A stretch of 64,000 bases of DNA, taken from the NCBI RefSeq assembly GCF_021462225.1, contig NC_061812.1, forward strand, positions 46,481,363-46,545,362. Reading direction: 5' to 3'. Numbering within the stretch: the first letter of the stretch is position 1; each line of letters starts with the position of its first letter. This stretch comes from Girardinichthys multiradiatus (lineage: Eukaryota > Chordata > Actinopteri > Cyprinodontiformes > Goodeidae). This document shows, in pieces, positions 11,875 through 23,496 of this stretch. The translations under genes and the position numbers were made by a program. A model generated the notes under the pieces. That model was not told where the DNA came from and searched no databases. It saw only the letters and a program-made list of their open reading frames with translations.

Positions 11875-14700
11875 CAGCGACATTAACGTGGTGGAGTGGT
11901 GTGAGTGCTCGCATGATCCAAGAGGCTGTGCTTAAATGTCCCTGGTAGGGTCTCCCTTGGCAAACAAGCTCTGGGTCAGGCTCGGGTCAGACAAAGAGCG
12001 GTTCAAGATGCCTTCATGAGGACCACAAATTCGCCACGGCGATAATCGCTACGGCGGAGCCGGGGTCCCACCCTGAAGCCAGGCCTGGGGTCAGGACTCA
12101 TTGGAGAGAGCCAGGTGGCCGGGTTGTTCCTCGCAGGACCTGGCCAGGCAAAGCCCAAATGAGAGACGCTAGGCCATCCCCCAGTGGGCCCTTCACCTGC
12201 AGGGAGAACCATGAGGGAGTGATGCAAAGAGGATTGGGCAGCGGACGAAGTTGGAGACCTCGACGACCCAATCTACGGATGGTTAGGCTGGCTCTAGGGA
12301 CGTGGAATGTCATCTCATGTGGGGGGAGCCTGAGCTTGTGCAGGAGGTCGAGACATACCAACTAGAAATATCCAGGCTCACCTCCACACACAAAGTGGGC
12401 TCTGGAACCCAGTTCCTCAAGAGAGGTTGGACTCTCTTCTACTCTGGAGTGGCTTGCGGTGAGAGGCAGCGAGCTGGGATGGGTTGTTACCCACCAGCTC
12501 AGATGTCTCGTGTAGGGCAAAATAACGGGGATTCCGTTGGCCCACGTGAGAAACGACAGTGACACCTGGAGGGGCGTGATAGGGAGGAATGGCCTTCCCG
12601 ATCTGAATCCGAGTGGTGTTTCATTATTGGACTTCTGTGCTAGTCACAGATTGTCCATAATGAACACCATGTTCAAGCATAAGGGTGTTCAGTGCACTTG
12701 GCACCAGGACACCCTAGGTAGGAGGTCGATAATTGACTTGGTGTCGTATCTGCAGACCTTCAGCCGCATGTTTTGGGCAATCGGGTGAGGAGAGGGGTTG
12801 AATTGTCCAGTGATCACCACCTAGTGGTGAGTTGGATACGCTGGAAGAGGAGAAAGCCTGACAGACTTGGCCGGCCCAAGTGCATAGTGAGGGTCTGCTG
12901 GGAACGTCTGGCGGAGCCCTCGGTCAGGGATTCATTCAAACTCGACCTCCGGGAGAGCTTTGACCAGATTCCGGGGGAGGTTGGAGACACAGAGTCCGAG
13001 TGGACCATGTTCTCCACGTTTATTGTCGGTGCTGCGGCCGTATCAGTGGCCGTAATGTCTGTGGTGCCTGTTGCGCAGCAATTCCGGAACCCGGTGGTGG
13101 ACACTGGCAGTAAGGGATGCTGTCAAGCTGAACAAGGAGTCCTATGGGCTGTGGTTTGCATGTGGGACTCCTGAGGCAGCTGAAGGGTACCGTGAGGCCA
13201 AGCATGCCATGGCCCGGGCTGTGGCAGAGACAAAAACTCGGGCCTGGGAGGAGTTCGGTGAGACCATGGAAAAGCTCTACCTGATGGCCTTAAAGTGATT
13301 CTGGCAAACCGTCTGGCACCTTAGAGGGGGGAAGCAGTGCTTCGCCAACACTGTTTACAGTGTGGGTGGGGAGGCTGTGAACGGAGTACTTTGAGGATCT
13401 CCTCAATCCTGCCGTCACACATTCCCTGGTGGAAGCAGAGGCTGGGGACTCGGGATTGGACTCTTTCATCACCCAGGCTGAAGTCACCAAGGTGGTTAAA
13501 AAGCTCCACGGTGCCAGGGCTTCGGTTTTGGATTAGATCCGCCGAGCACCTCAAATCTCTGGATGTGTGGGGCTGTCATGGTTGACACGCTGCTTCATCA
13601 TTGCGACGTGGTCGGGCATGTGCCTCTGGACAGGCATACGGGGGTGGTTGTCCCCCTTCAGTATAAGGGTGACCGGAGGAGTGTTCCAACTAAAGGGGGA
13701 TCACACTCCTCAGCCTCCCTGCTAAGGCCTATGCCAGGGTATTGGAGAAGACAGTCTGGCTGATAGTCGAACCTCGGCTTCTGGAGGAGCATTGTGGTTT
13801 TCGTCACGGCCGTGGAACACTGGACCAGCTCTACAACCTCTGCAGAGTACTCAAGGGTTTATGGGAGTTTGCCCAAGCGGTCCACATGTGTTTTGTGGAC
13901 CTGGAGAAGGCATTCGACTGTGTCCCCTGTGGTGGGTGCTTCATGAGCATGGAGTCGGGGGCCCTTTATTAGGGGCCATCCGGTCTCTGTACAAGTGGAT
14001 CAGGAGTTTGGTCTGCATTGCTGGCACTAAGTCGGACCTGTTCCCAGTGCACGTTGGACTCCTGTTCATAAATTTTATGGACAGGATTTCTAGGCGCAGC
14101 CAAGGGCCGGAGAGGGTCTGGTTTGGGGACCAGTGGATTTCATCTCTTCTTTTTGCAGATGACGTGTCTTGCTGGCCCCCTCTAGCCAAGACCTACAGCA
14201 TGCACTGGGGCAGTTCCCAGTCGAGTGTGAAGCGACTGGGATGAAGATCAGCTCCTCCAAGTCCGAGGCCATGGTTTTCAACCAGTAAACGTTGGCTTGC
14301 CCTCTTCAGGTTGGAGGGGAGTTCCTGCCTCAAGTGGAGGAATTCAAGTATCTTGGAGTGTTGTGAGGGGAAAATTGAGCAAGAGATCGACAGACGGAGC
14401 AGTGCGGCTGCTGCAGTAATGGGGACACTGTGCCAATCCGTTGTGGTGAAGAGAGAGCTGAGCCGAAAAGCGAAGCTCTCGATTTACCGGTCGGTCTATG
14501 TTCCAACCCTCATCTATGGCCATGAACTTTGGGTCATGACAGAAAGAACGTGATCCCGAATACAAACGGCTGAAATGAGCCGGGCACTCCCTTAGAGATA
14601 GGGTAAGGAGCTCGGCCATCCGGGAGCTGCACCTCCACATCGAGAGGAGCCAGTTGAGGTGGCTCGGGCATCTATACCGGATGCTTCCTGGACGCCTGCA
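11875..14700 (+). mobile_element. Rex3 (RTE-type) LINE copy A, 3'-truncated
   Basis: The copy spans the Rex3 5' leader (AACGTGGTGGAG), an endonuclease part and a reverse-transcriptase part in the usual order. It breaks off near 14700 just after CGGATGCTTCCTGGACGCC. That is before the C-terminal GGDY-like region and the short tail that normally end Rex3. Loss of the 3' end is unusual, because LINE copies are normally cut at the 5' end; a later deletion is the simplest reason. Internal deletions are also visible, such as the gap after CACACAAAGTGGGC. Confidence 0.85.
12290..14560 (+). pseudogene. Rex3 endonuclease/reverse transcriptase remnant
   Basis: Scattered frames keep diagnostic blocks: LALGTWNV at the endonuclease start (12285-12310), [22 protein letters not shown] (the endonuclease SDH block, ~12811), CGFRHGRGTLDQLYNL, FVDLEKAFDCVP (first catalytic aspartate of the RT, ~13890-13930) and LLFADDV (the FADD active site, ~14150). 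The frame changes at least six times and contains stops, so no enzyme could be made. The order and spacing are those of an APE-type endonuclease followed by an RT. Confidence 0.8.
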
Positions 14701-15768
14701 TTAAAATATGCATTTTCACTTGCATGAGCTGAACAATGCAAAGACATCTAGAATTTGTAAATGAAATTGGAACCCACAGAGAGGAACAGGGTTCGGGTTA
14801 CTAAAGTCCTTTGGAGAGTAAAAGCACTGCTAACTGATCTGAAAGGTTAGACAACACTAGATCCCGAATCAATTAAAGATTCTGGGTAATAATAAACAAT
14901 ACTGGGAGCATCAATAATAATGGAATATAGGGGCTCCCACTGAGACTGAAGCTAGAGCTGACTCTAGCCATTTTGTTGCCCTGTGTGAGATTAAGGATAA
15001 ACCCCTCATCTCCCAGAAACAGCTGTATCCTATAAAGGTACAATTACCCAATTTGGTGATCCACAATTATGTGATCCACAATTATGTGGATAACATATTC
15101 CAGGTTCAATATGTCCTGTAGAAAACTTAAATATCGATGGTATTCACTGTGTAACTGCGTTTGTCATCAAATATACTTCATTGTCAAAACTATATAAATG
15201 TATATTAGATTCTGTGTGGAAGATACAATTCACATTGTTTTCTGTCACTATGGAGGGTTAGAAAAGTTTAAAGCTTCAGCTATTTTATTGGCACAGTAAA
15301 AATGTAATTTAGCTAAACTGTAATTTCAGGAAAATATTACAAAAGTTAGTATTCACTCTGAGAAACTCTCAAACATATAACTGCCCTTCTAAAGAGAAAT
15401 CCTAAAAGTTAATTCATTTAAGCATTCTTCAAATCTACTTACTTTGGATCAGCTGATTATGGCAGAGAGGTCCCATTTCAACTTATTTAAACTGGTCCAT
15501 CAAAAAAAAGAAGCTGCAGCATAGATGTTGTGGATGTTGATTATATTTTCTGTAACTTTATTTACAATACAAGGGTAACAATCAGTGCTGCATATTATTG
15601 CTATAATTTTAGAATTTATTTAAGCATATGTATACATTTTCTTTTATTATTACAGCAGCGTCCCCCTCCAGTAGTTGGCTACTTAAGCAACTGTCTATAT
15701 GGCATAGAGGCTCTGAATACATCCTGTTATGATATAATCTGTTTTTGAGTGATATGATTTTTTTTTAC
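14701..15768. other. unassigned cadps intron
   Basis: No exon or named repeat recognised between the Rex3 breakpoint and the exon at 15769. A short tandem GTGATCCACAATTATGTG occurs near 15055-15090. Confidence 0.4.
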
Positions 15769-15877
15769 CTGGCTGAGGGTCCGTGTAGTCCACAGTATAG
15801 CCATCCAGCTGTAGGAGCTCCACAGGCTCAGCCTTCTTCTCTCTGTAGCTGCACATCACAAAGGTGTACTGGCTTAC
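15769..15877 (-). CDS. cadps: cadps exon (PH domain middle)
   Basis: A 109-bp exon encodes [18 protein letters not shown], then [16 protein letters not shown], the central strands of the CADPS PH domain, which binds acidic phospholipid on the target membrane. The acceptor is ggggtag with a pyrimidine tract upstream on the minus strand; the donor is gtaaaa. It enters in phase 0 and leaves one base, which joins the two bases entering the exon at 8994-9206 to make a glycine codon. The upstream partner is the exon at 27615-27681. Confidence 0.95.
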
Positions 15878-16476
15878 CTACCCCAATTAAACAGAGAGGA
15901 AATGTTATCTTAATGGTTAGTTCACAAAAGAATACCTCAAGCCAAAAAGAAATATGCATTTCTTTCCAAAGATGCAACAACTATAATACACAAATCAAGT
16001 CATTACATCTTGACATTTATCCAAATATATTGAAAGCAAATGACAAACAACACAGCCTATAGTCACCAATATTTATTTAATTATTTTTAAAGCAGTAGTC
16101 ACCAAATAACCATTTTACATCTTGGTATGTACAATTAACTTGCTCCTTCTGTGCAACTGCTAAATTTGTGGTAGCAAATGGTTAAAAATGTAAAATGTTT
16201 TCTCCAGAAAAAGTGTAATTAAGTCCACCTTATCTGTATTTTATATGCATATTTTTGTACTCAAGATAAACTGTTTTTCTACTGTATTTATTTTGTTTCT
16301 AAAAAAAAACAGCCAGGTGAAATACACATTTTGCCAGAATGCAAATGCACATGCAGAGCCAGTCCCTTTAAGAAGGTGGCACCATGAATTTGTATTTGTT
16401 AATTGGCATTTATGTGTTTTCTTGGGAAGCGACTGGAGCTGGCAGAGACACTTCTGATAACAGTCTCACATTGTAC
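15878..16476. other. unassigned cadps intron
   Basis: AT-rich sequence without recognisable genes or repeats up to the solo LTR beginning at about 16477. Confidence 0.4.
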
Positions 16477-17075
16477 CGTCATGATCCACCTGTGTTAGGA
16501 TTTTTAGTGTCCTTATTCTCCTGTATTAGGTTTTGAATTGAGTTCCTTGTTTGTTTTCTCCGCACTCCTGTTCATATTTTTCAGTTTCTTTTATTTTAGG
16601 TAATTCATTGTAGTTTAGATTTATGAGTTATTCTTGTGTTTAGATGTTACTGTTACTTCCCTGGACTTCGTGCTGATCTCTGTTAATTAGCCTCGCCTTC
16701 AGCTGCTTGCATTCTCCCTCTCCACCAGCTGCTCCAGATTTCTTCTGATTAGCTCCCTTGGTTCATTGGTTCAAATCTCAACGCTACCTCTATATTTTTG
16801 CTCTCCGGTTTTCATTGTTTACAACTGGTTACTCCTGTTTGTTTACCTGCCTCATGTCTGTTACTGTTCCTCATAGTCTGCAGCTTTTGCTTCTCGTGTT
16901 TCCATTGCTCAGTCTGATTTATACGAGGAGGCCATGAGGTCGTCACGACCGTCCTGAACTCCAACCCTTGCTCCTAAATTTTTGGAAGTTTTTTTTATTT
17001 GTCAATATTAAAGGAAAATTATTTCTACTTCTATCAAGTTCTGCATATGGGTCCTCCTTCAACCACGCCATGACA
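16477..17075 (+). mobile_element. solo LTR, CATGACA family
   Basis: A block of about 600 bp begins GTCATGATCC (with one base change from TGTCATG) and ends CCATGACA. It is flanked by TGTAC on the left (16472-16476) and GGTAC on the right (17076-17080), a 4-of-5 match as expected for a target-site duplication. The pyrimidine-rich interior and the GGGTCCTCCTTCAACCACG end resemble gypsy-type LTRs common in fish. No coding region is attached, so it is read as a solo LTR. Confidence 0.6.
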
Positions 17076-17080
17076 GGTAC

Positions 17081-17628
17081 GTACTGGGACAGCTGCAGCA
17101 ACAGCTGCCACATCATTTCCACAGCTTTTTGGGAAAAAAAATCAGTTTTTCCTTATTTATCCAACAGTTATCAAAATGTTACATCAGAAATGTTACATCA
17201 GAAATGAGACGGTATTTAAATCCTTTAGTTTTATAAGCCTGGATAAAACCTTACTATATTTTTTTTTGGAGTGAAACATACAAAGTATTTAAAATCTCCC
17301 TTACAATGGAATAAACCATTGTAATAGTTAATATTATTTTACAACACAGTTCCACATTTGTCTTCAGGTTAGCATCTGCACAGTAATGTCTGAATGACAC
17401 AGATATGAAAACATGTGTTTCTTTCAGTGTGAAAAATAATAAATGTGTGAATATAATCTCACAGTGTGATGTGGTGGAGTTAACAGGTTGGCAGTTGTGT
17501 ATAAGGTTATTACAGATTCTTTTTTTTTTAAATTAGGAATTGACTGAAGTCTGAGATGACAGATCCACTCCTGAGGACGAACTGCTGTTAATATTAGCAA
17601 GAACGGGGTGCTCCAAAGGGTAAAGATC
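17081..17628. other. unassigned cadps intron
   Basis: No recognisable feature apart from short A and T runs. Confidence 0.35.
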
Positions 17629-17858
17629 TGGGCCAGCATTCACAAAAAATCCTAAGATTAAAAGTAGCTCCTAGGTATGTCATTCTAAGAAAAATCTTCA
17701 AATTTTTCAAATTTGAAGATTTTTCGTTGTTTTGTTTTACCTCTGTAAGATAAGAGTTATTCACAAACTCTCCTAAAGTGAACAAATGTTAAGAGTAGGT
17801 TAGGACAGTAAGTTAGGAGCTCTCTGAGAGGACTGAGAATCTTCGTGAATATGGGCCC
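17629..17858. mobile_element. MITE with central palindrome
   Basis: The left end GGGCCAGCATTCACAAA and the reverse complement of the right end GGGCCCATATTCACGAAG form an imperfect terminal inverted repeat that continues inwards for tens of bases. A 13-bp perfect stem (AATCTTCAAATTT) with a 3-base loop lies at about 17694-17722. There is no coding capacity. The superfamily is not clear because no duplication is obvious. Confidence 0.6.
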
Positions 17859-18379
17859 TGATGCATTGTTTCACAGCCAGGAAGAAAGCAACCTCTTGAA
17901 TCCGGGCCTTAACAGTTGGTTGGGGCCTTCTTAGAAAGACCATAGAATACATTTTCCTTGGAGGGCTGAGAACTGTGCTCCCTCAAATTCTGGAACATAC
18001 TAGCTGGTCCCCTTATTTTTGTTTTTATTTAAATCAAGACTAGAATCATTATTGCTTAATGCTGCTGTCCTACCAAGGACAAACCTTATTTTATAAGTGA
18101 ATTTAAAATTACTGAGCTCAGAACTTTAATTTATATGTATTTTACTGTTCCTTCATTTTTATTTAATGCTTTAATTATATGATGGTTCTATAAATGTATT
18201 ACTTTAATACCATTTCCTTTACCACAGTTCCTCACTTTCCACTTTGAATTGCCCTGTGTATGAATGGTACTGTGCAAATAAATTTCTTACACCAATAGTA
18301 AGTTAGTCTGTGCTTTAGAATGATTCATGCTGTACAAATCTGAGTTACATATTGATATATTCCATAGGTGTTTGGTTTT
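17859..18379. other. unassigned cadps intron
   Basis: AT-rich, no gene or repeat recognised. Confidence 0.35.
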
Positions 18380-18857
18380 CTGTTGTATCTGTTTTTTTAC
18401 CATTGCTCTGTTGTCTGTTATATTCTATATGGTAGTGCAATATTCAATTTAATTTCCCAGCACTCATTATTGTTAGAAATGTCTTGCCAACTTGGTTTAG
18501 TTTCTTACTTATTTCTTGTGCTCTATTTCCTGTGTTTTCTAGTTTATTCACTTAGGTTAATCAGTCTCCCTCCCTTAGTCTCCCTGCTTACCTTTTGCCT
18601 CAGGTGCTCCACATTATCCCCTGATAAACAAACTGGCATCCAATGTCATTATCCACACTTCCCTCAGTATTTAAGCTCACCGTTGGTTATCCTCTCGTTA
18701 GACTGTCCATGTCTGTTTCTCTGCCCGCCATCTTAGTCCTGTTCTCTTTGTGCTCCCCTAAAGGTTTTTTATATTTCCTATTTAAAGAATCCTCATCATG
18801 CTCATCCAACATTCCTGTTTGCACGTGGGTCCTACTCCAGAACCACAAAACATGACA
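18380..18857 (+). mobile_element. solo LTR, CATGACA family (second member)
   Basis: The 3' end GGGTCCTACTCCAG...AAACATGACA parallels that of the LTR ending at 17075, and a GTATTTAAGCTC promoter-like box sits at about 18668. The pyrimidine-rich body is of the same style. The left border is uncertain. The next Tc1 remnant starts four bases after this end. Confidence 0.45.
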
Positions 18858-18861
18858 CATA

Positions 18862-19215
18862 CACTAAATTACCAAAGGTATTGGGTCACATCACAAAATC
18901 AATGAATTCTGGTGTTAGAATCACTACCATCACTATAGGTGTACAAAGTTTGGTGTAGAAAAACCTGACTGGCATGCAGTCCTGACCTCAACCTTATTCA
19001 ACACCTTTGGGATGCATTAGAGTGGATGCTGCAATTCTGGTTTTCTCATCTAACTATGAACACACTACTAAACCTTGTAAAAGATGTTTACAGAATATTT
19101 GAAGTTGGCAACGGGGGTCCATCAGCAAATTGGACCTTATAGATTCAGAATAGGATGTCATCAAAGTTAATGTACATGTGAAAGTAAACAGACCAATACT
19201 TTTGGCAATATAGTG
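18862..19215 (+). mobile_element. Tc1-like remnant
   Basis: Left end CACTAAATTACCAAAGGTATT and right end AATACTTTTGGCAATATAGTG form inverted repeats flanked by TA on both sides (18860-18861 and 19216-19217). The interior keeps a decayed trace of the transposase C-terminus (CAGTCCTGACCTCAACC, CACCTTTGGGATG). It is an internally deleted, non-coding copy. Confidence 0.75.
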
Positions 19216-19217
19216 TA

Positions 19218-21317
19218 TATGTTTCTAAGACATTTCAACAGCTTTTGAGGCTAAGACTAGAAATCACGTCGTCTATCAATTTACCTGAATGCATCAATTT
19301 GAAGGAGATACTTGTTCGTGGCTAATCTGTTTTATGAACATTTTCCATACTATTTTAAAGTATAACTTGGTGGGCTTTTTTCATTAAGTACAACACCAAC
19401 ATTTAAACCACAACAAAATATATACTTGTTTCAAAATTGCTGAGAACTGAACATAATAAATGGTTTGCAAACACCATCAACATCTACATCTTAATGGTTC
19501 TTAAGTATTTCAAAAATGCTCTGTAAAATTTACTAACTTAGAGCTCATTTGTAACAATGAACTGTATGAATCATTCACTGAAGATCCACTCAGAACCATT
19601 TAAGTCCCTCATTCATATGAGAGCCCATTCTGAGCCTGGATATCATGGAGCCTGGACATCCTGCCCTTTAGAAGGGCAACCTTTTCCAAACTGATATCTT
19701 ACACTTTAATTTGACCAAACTGGATCCAACGTTTTACAAAATCACTGTAATGTATTGAGTTTTAAATACAAAAAATGAAGTATGAAGTAGTTCAATTTCA
19801 GTTAAACCTCTTTTTTTTAATACCATGATGTTAATGCAGTTGCCAGTCATACCAGAATATTGTCACACCCCAACAATCATGGCCATTCCGCTGCTGTTAC
19901 CATGTCTACTGCTATGAGTGCCAGCTCTCATTCTGGCTACTGCCGCACTGTGTGTGTGTGTGTGTGTGTGTGTTTCTGTGGAGGCGAGTGTGAGCAAGGG
20001 GGGTGGGGGTTATATGTTGGGTTTCCCTTGTGTTTGTGACAAATGATATTCCCTAAGACAGCATTGATGACACCTAAGGCCATTGTGGAGGAAGCTGCAC
20101 TAACTCTCCAACAGCTTTCTAGCCTCCAGGACCCCACAGAGGCAAATCTAAAGTACTCAGCTCTTGTCCCCCCACCCCCCGCCCACACTGTAAAACACCC
20201 ACTTGGTCTGCCTTCCTCACTCACTATCTCTCAGCTGCCACTCAGCTAAAACAAAGATGAAGTATTAGAAAGTAAGGGGAAGTGATTCTTGTACTATATT
20301 TAAGTACATTTGAGGAACTTGAAATACAATGAGATATTTCTCTGGAAAATGTTACAGTTTGCTTGTCATCGAAAAGGTTCGTCCTGAAGCTACTGCTTTT
20401 TGGGGACTATCTCTAAGAAAGTAAACACACTATTCAGTTAATAAGAAAAGGTAACAAGTGAGCAATGGACCTGATTTCAACATTAAAGCAAAACAACAAA
20501 ACGTCTACCCTTAGTGGTGATTTGGTCTAAAAGTGCTCTAAGGTTAGCATCAAATATAAAAAATTGTCAGGTCTATAAAATAAGTCTGTATACAATGCAA
20601 ATGTGTAGTTACTCCCAACCCTGGATTGGATGAGGTACTGATACAGATTTCAATAAGTTACTTTAGTTCAGTTCAGTTTATCCTAGTGGTGCCAAATGCC
20701 ATCTCCATGCACTCTAAAACCAATGTTTCTGAAGTAACCAATTCTGAAGCAACTAAAAAAAAACATCTGTGTGCTCCTTTGTGGTTTTAAGGCTATGTGT
20801 GACTGGGCTCTATATTTTCTTTTTCCGCTCTAGAAATACAGGTAGTGTCTAAGCTCGTTGAACAAAATGTAGGTAACCTTAATAATGTGTAAAAATTGAT
20901 ATGCCTCAAATCTTTTTAGGTTGTTTACAATATCTCCCTCTATAGCTATGATGTTGATGGAGCAGCTAAATATGCTAGCATACATAATCAAAGGCTATTT
21001 CTGTAGGTCATCTTCTCAATCAATGAAAAATATGAAATTAAATTAGTTATCCATAGAGTATGCTGCTCAAAGTGTAAACTTTTATTTTCTTTTTTGTGAG
21101 TAATAATATGTTCACATGTAAAAATGCAGGTTTGAAAGTACTGCACATTGATCACACAAAGCATGATGTGTAATATAAGGTAGATTTACTTGTCAACCCT
21201 TTAGAGGAAAAAAGTGATGACATACAAAAGTTTCTTGTAAACGACTTTTACTTTGAGTAAGTAGGAACCTTTAATTACTAATTCATTACTTCCTGTTTTG
21301 CTGGGGTTACAAAAATA
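19218..21317. other. unassigned cadps intron with (TG)n
   Basis: Apart from the dinucleotide run at 19949-19973 I recognise nothing here. A G-rich/C-rich stretch around 20000 and 20170 gives a locally higher GC content. Confidence 0.35.
19949..19973. repeat. (TG)n microsatellite
   Basis: Twelve uninterrupted TG units. Confidence 0.95.
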
Positions 21318-21535
21318 TGTGACATATGAACAAGACCATGAACTTTGATCAGATGAGACCAAAGATTTGCAGGGTCTGGACTGAAACGGGAGGAATAAAA
21401 GCAAATCATGCCCACTGTTAAGTACTGGTGAGGATCTGCAATGCTGAACCCATCCATGCCATGGTCTATGGCTAAGCCTAACCTGTGGGCTGAGAGTGCC
21501 ACATCATGTTGATAAATGGGAGAGCACATTTTGAA
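21318..21535 (+). mobile_element. Tc1 transposase remnant
   Basis: TTTGATCAGATGAGACCAAA resembles the first catalytic block (W/F-S-D-E-T-K) of Tc1 transposases, and CCCACTGTTAAGTACTGGTG resembles the following VKYGGG block. Both are followed by decayed sequence. No terminal repeats were found. Confidence 0.45.
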
Positions 21536-21737
21536 AAATAAAAAACTTTGGGTATAACAGAAACTTTATAAATGTGTTTTGAGTTTTTTCTTTTTTGTCA
21601 AAAGGTTAATGAGAAAAAACATAGATCTCATCAACTTGTTCCATTGTTGAGACTCCTATGAGATGAGCTGGGGAGAAGAGAGCATAAGACAGGATCCAAA
21701 ACTCTGGATGATTTTGACAGACTGTGCAAAGAAAAAT

Positions 21738-21985
21738 GCGATTCAATTCAATTTAAAAATACTTTACTAGTTCCAAAGGGAAATTAAATGTTTTCGTAGA
21801 TGCTGATGGCTGTGGGCAGGAAGGATCTCCTATAGCGGTCTGTCTTACAGCAGATATGAAGAAGCCTCTGACTGAAGACACTCCGCTATGGTAAAACAGT
21901 GTCATGAATAGGATTCTCAAGGTTCTCCATAATGTTCTTCAATTTATGAAGACTCCATCTTTGCACAATGAAAATGGTCACATCT
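21738..21985 (-). mobile_element. Rex1-like LINE 3' end
   Basis: On the minus strand this is the end of a Rex1-type reverse transcriptase. It matches the end of the copy at 42780-44605: the C-terminal AGGATCCTTCCTGCCC block, then a short tail ending in ATTGAATTGA-like repeats. It is strongly 5'-truncated. Confidence 0.65.
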
Positions 21986-22132
21986 CTCTGTATGCTCAAA
22001 TCTTGTGAAATGTCAGAAGACCTATGCTATTCCACTCACAAAAGGAGGTTTCACAAAGTTTTAACAGCTTGCACGCATGCCATAAAGTGTGAAAATAGTG
22101 ATTTTGTTCTCCACTGAAAAAATGATAGACTC

Positions 22133-22345
22133 CATGGTGGCACAGTTGGTTGTACTGTTGCCTTGCAGCAGGAAGGTCCTGGGTTCAAATCCCAGCCAGG
22201 GTTCTTTTTGCACTGGAGATTGCATATTCACTTTTGCATATGCCAATTTTCTCCAAGTACGTCATCAGTAGAGTTTATAGATCTCTCTAAATTGCCCCTG
22301 AGTTTGAGTGTGTGTCCGGGTGTACTTTCCTCTTGCAAAATGACT
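22133..22345 (+). mobile_element. tRNA-like SINE-type repeat
   Basis: A box-A-like TGGCACAGTTGG is followed about 40 bp later by a perfect box B GGTTCAAATCC, the internal RNA polymerase III promoter layout. A conserved non-tRNA body follows (TCTCTAAATTGCCCC, GAGTGTGTGTCCGGGTG), shared by an abundant fish repeat. It is not a functional tRNA: no acceptor stem closes. Confidence 0.55.
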
Positions 22346-23489
22346 GCTTTACCACCATTAAGATACTGGAGGTGAAAAAACCTTTAAGGTCTGACACTTT
22401 CTTTTGTCCTCTTCTTACGTTCTTGTTCATTGTGTTTGAAGCACACACTGCAAAATATGTTATTTTGGTCAGGTACAAAGTCTGCATACAAAGTTAAAAC
22501 TTTAAATGATCAAATGTTTGCCCAAGACAAGACCATTATTTCTTTTAAGACCTCAAAGGTTATTTTGAAGTTTAAAAAGTTTGGCTTACCGCATTGCGTA
22601 GGGTAGGTTTTACTATTACTAAAACACTTTGTACTTCAGAAAATTTGTACTTCACATTTTTTGGGGATGTTTTCTGTACTGGTTTTTAAGGTTACCATTA
22701 TCTAATCCCACAGCCAAATAGTTGTTAATTCAAATGAATATTTAAAGTGACTCTTAAAGCCTAGGCTTATTGGGCTTGTTTTCTTTTGTTTGGAAGACAA
22801 TTCACCTGTCATCCAAAAGTATTTTTTTTAGTTTAACACCTAAAACTGTCATGCAAAGGATGACTGAGGATCTACATTCTGAAGTCTTGTTTTAGTCTGG
22901 TAATGGAAACAAGGTAACTTCTCCTTTTTTCAAATACCAAAAGTTGTTCAGTTTGACATAAAGTTGCAGATGCGTTAAAAATTAAATAGGGCGTGGTGAG
23001 GATTTTCTATTCTATGCATATCAACTTAAACCCCCAGGTGGCTTAGTCAGAGCTAATTGAAATTTATTCACTAATTTGACAGCGGCATTTCAGTTAATCC
23101 AAAAATATAATGGGTCTAGTTTTAATTGTCCTAGTATTTTTCTTGAATACATTTGGATAATAAAAATTGATATTAATTATCCTTCATTTAATTATCCTTC
23201 ATTCTAACTATCTTAGAAAAGCACACAGGTCCATTTTTTTACATGACTGTAGACATAGTCTGGTCTTTACCAGGTTCAAAATGTATTTAGGTCTAACCTA
23301 AATACGCAACATACCACACCACATATTGTACCATGTTTTATCAAAGACAAATTGAAGCATTTATTAAGATTAAGTATACCTCAAAAAATAAGAAAATAAT
23401 TTCAATAGCCGTTGTTATTTAAATATACAGATTTGACTGTATCAATGATGATCACTGCCTTTGCCTCATTCTAAGTTGAAATGAGAGAG
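22346..23489. other. unassigned cadps intron
   Basis: AT-rich without recognisable features up to the target site of the LINE at 23497. Confidence 0.35.
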
Positions 23490-23496
23490 TATTAGA

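Noticed and set aside
12003..12565. Several overlapping frames on both strands
   Set aside because: They are shadows of the Rex3 5' region and endonuclease.
22133..22345. Possible tRNA gene
   Set aside because: Box A and B are present but no cloverleaf closes; it is a SINE-type repeat.
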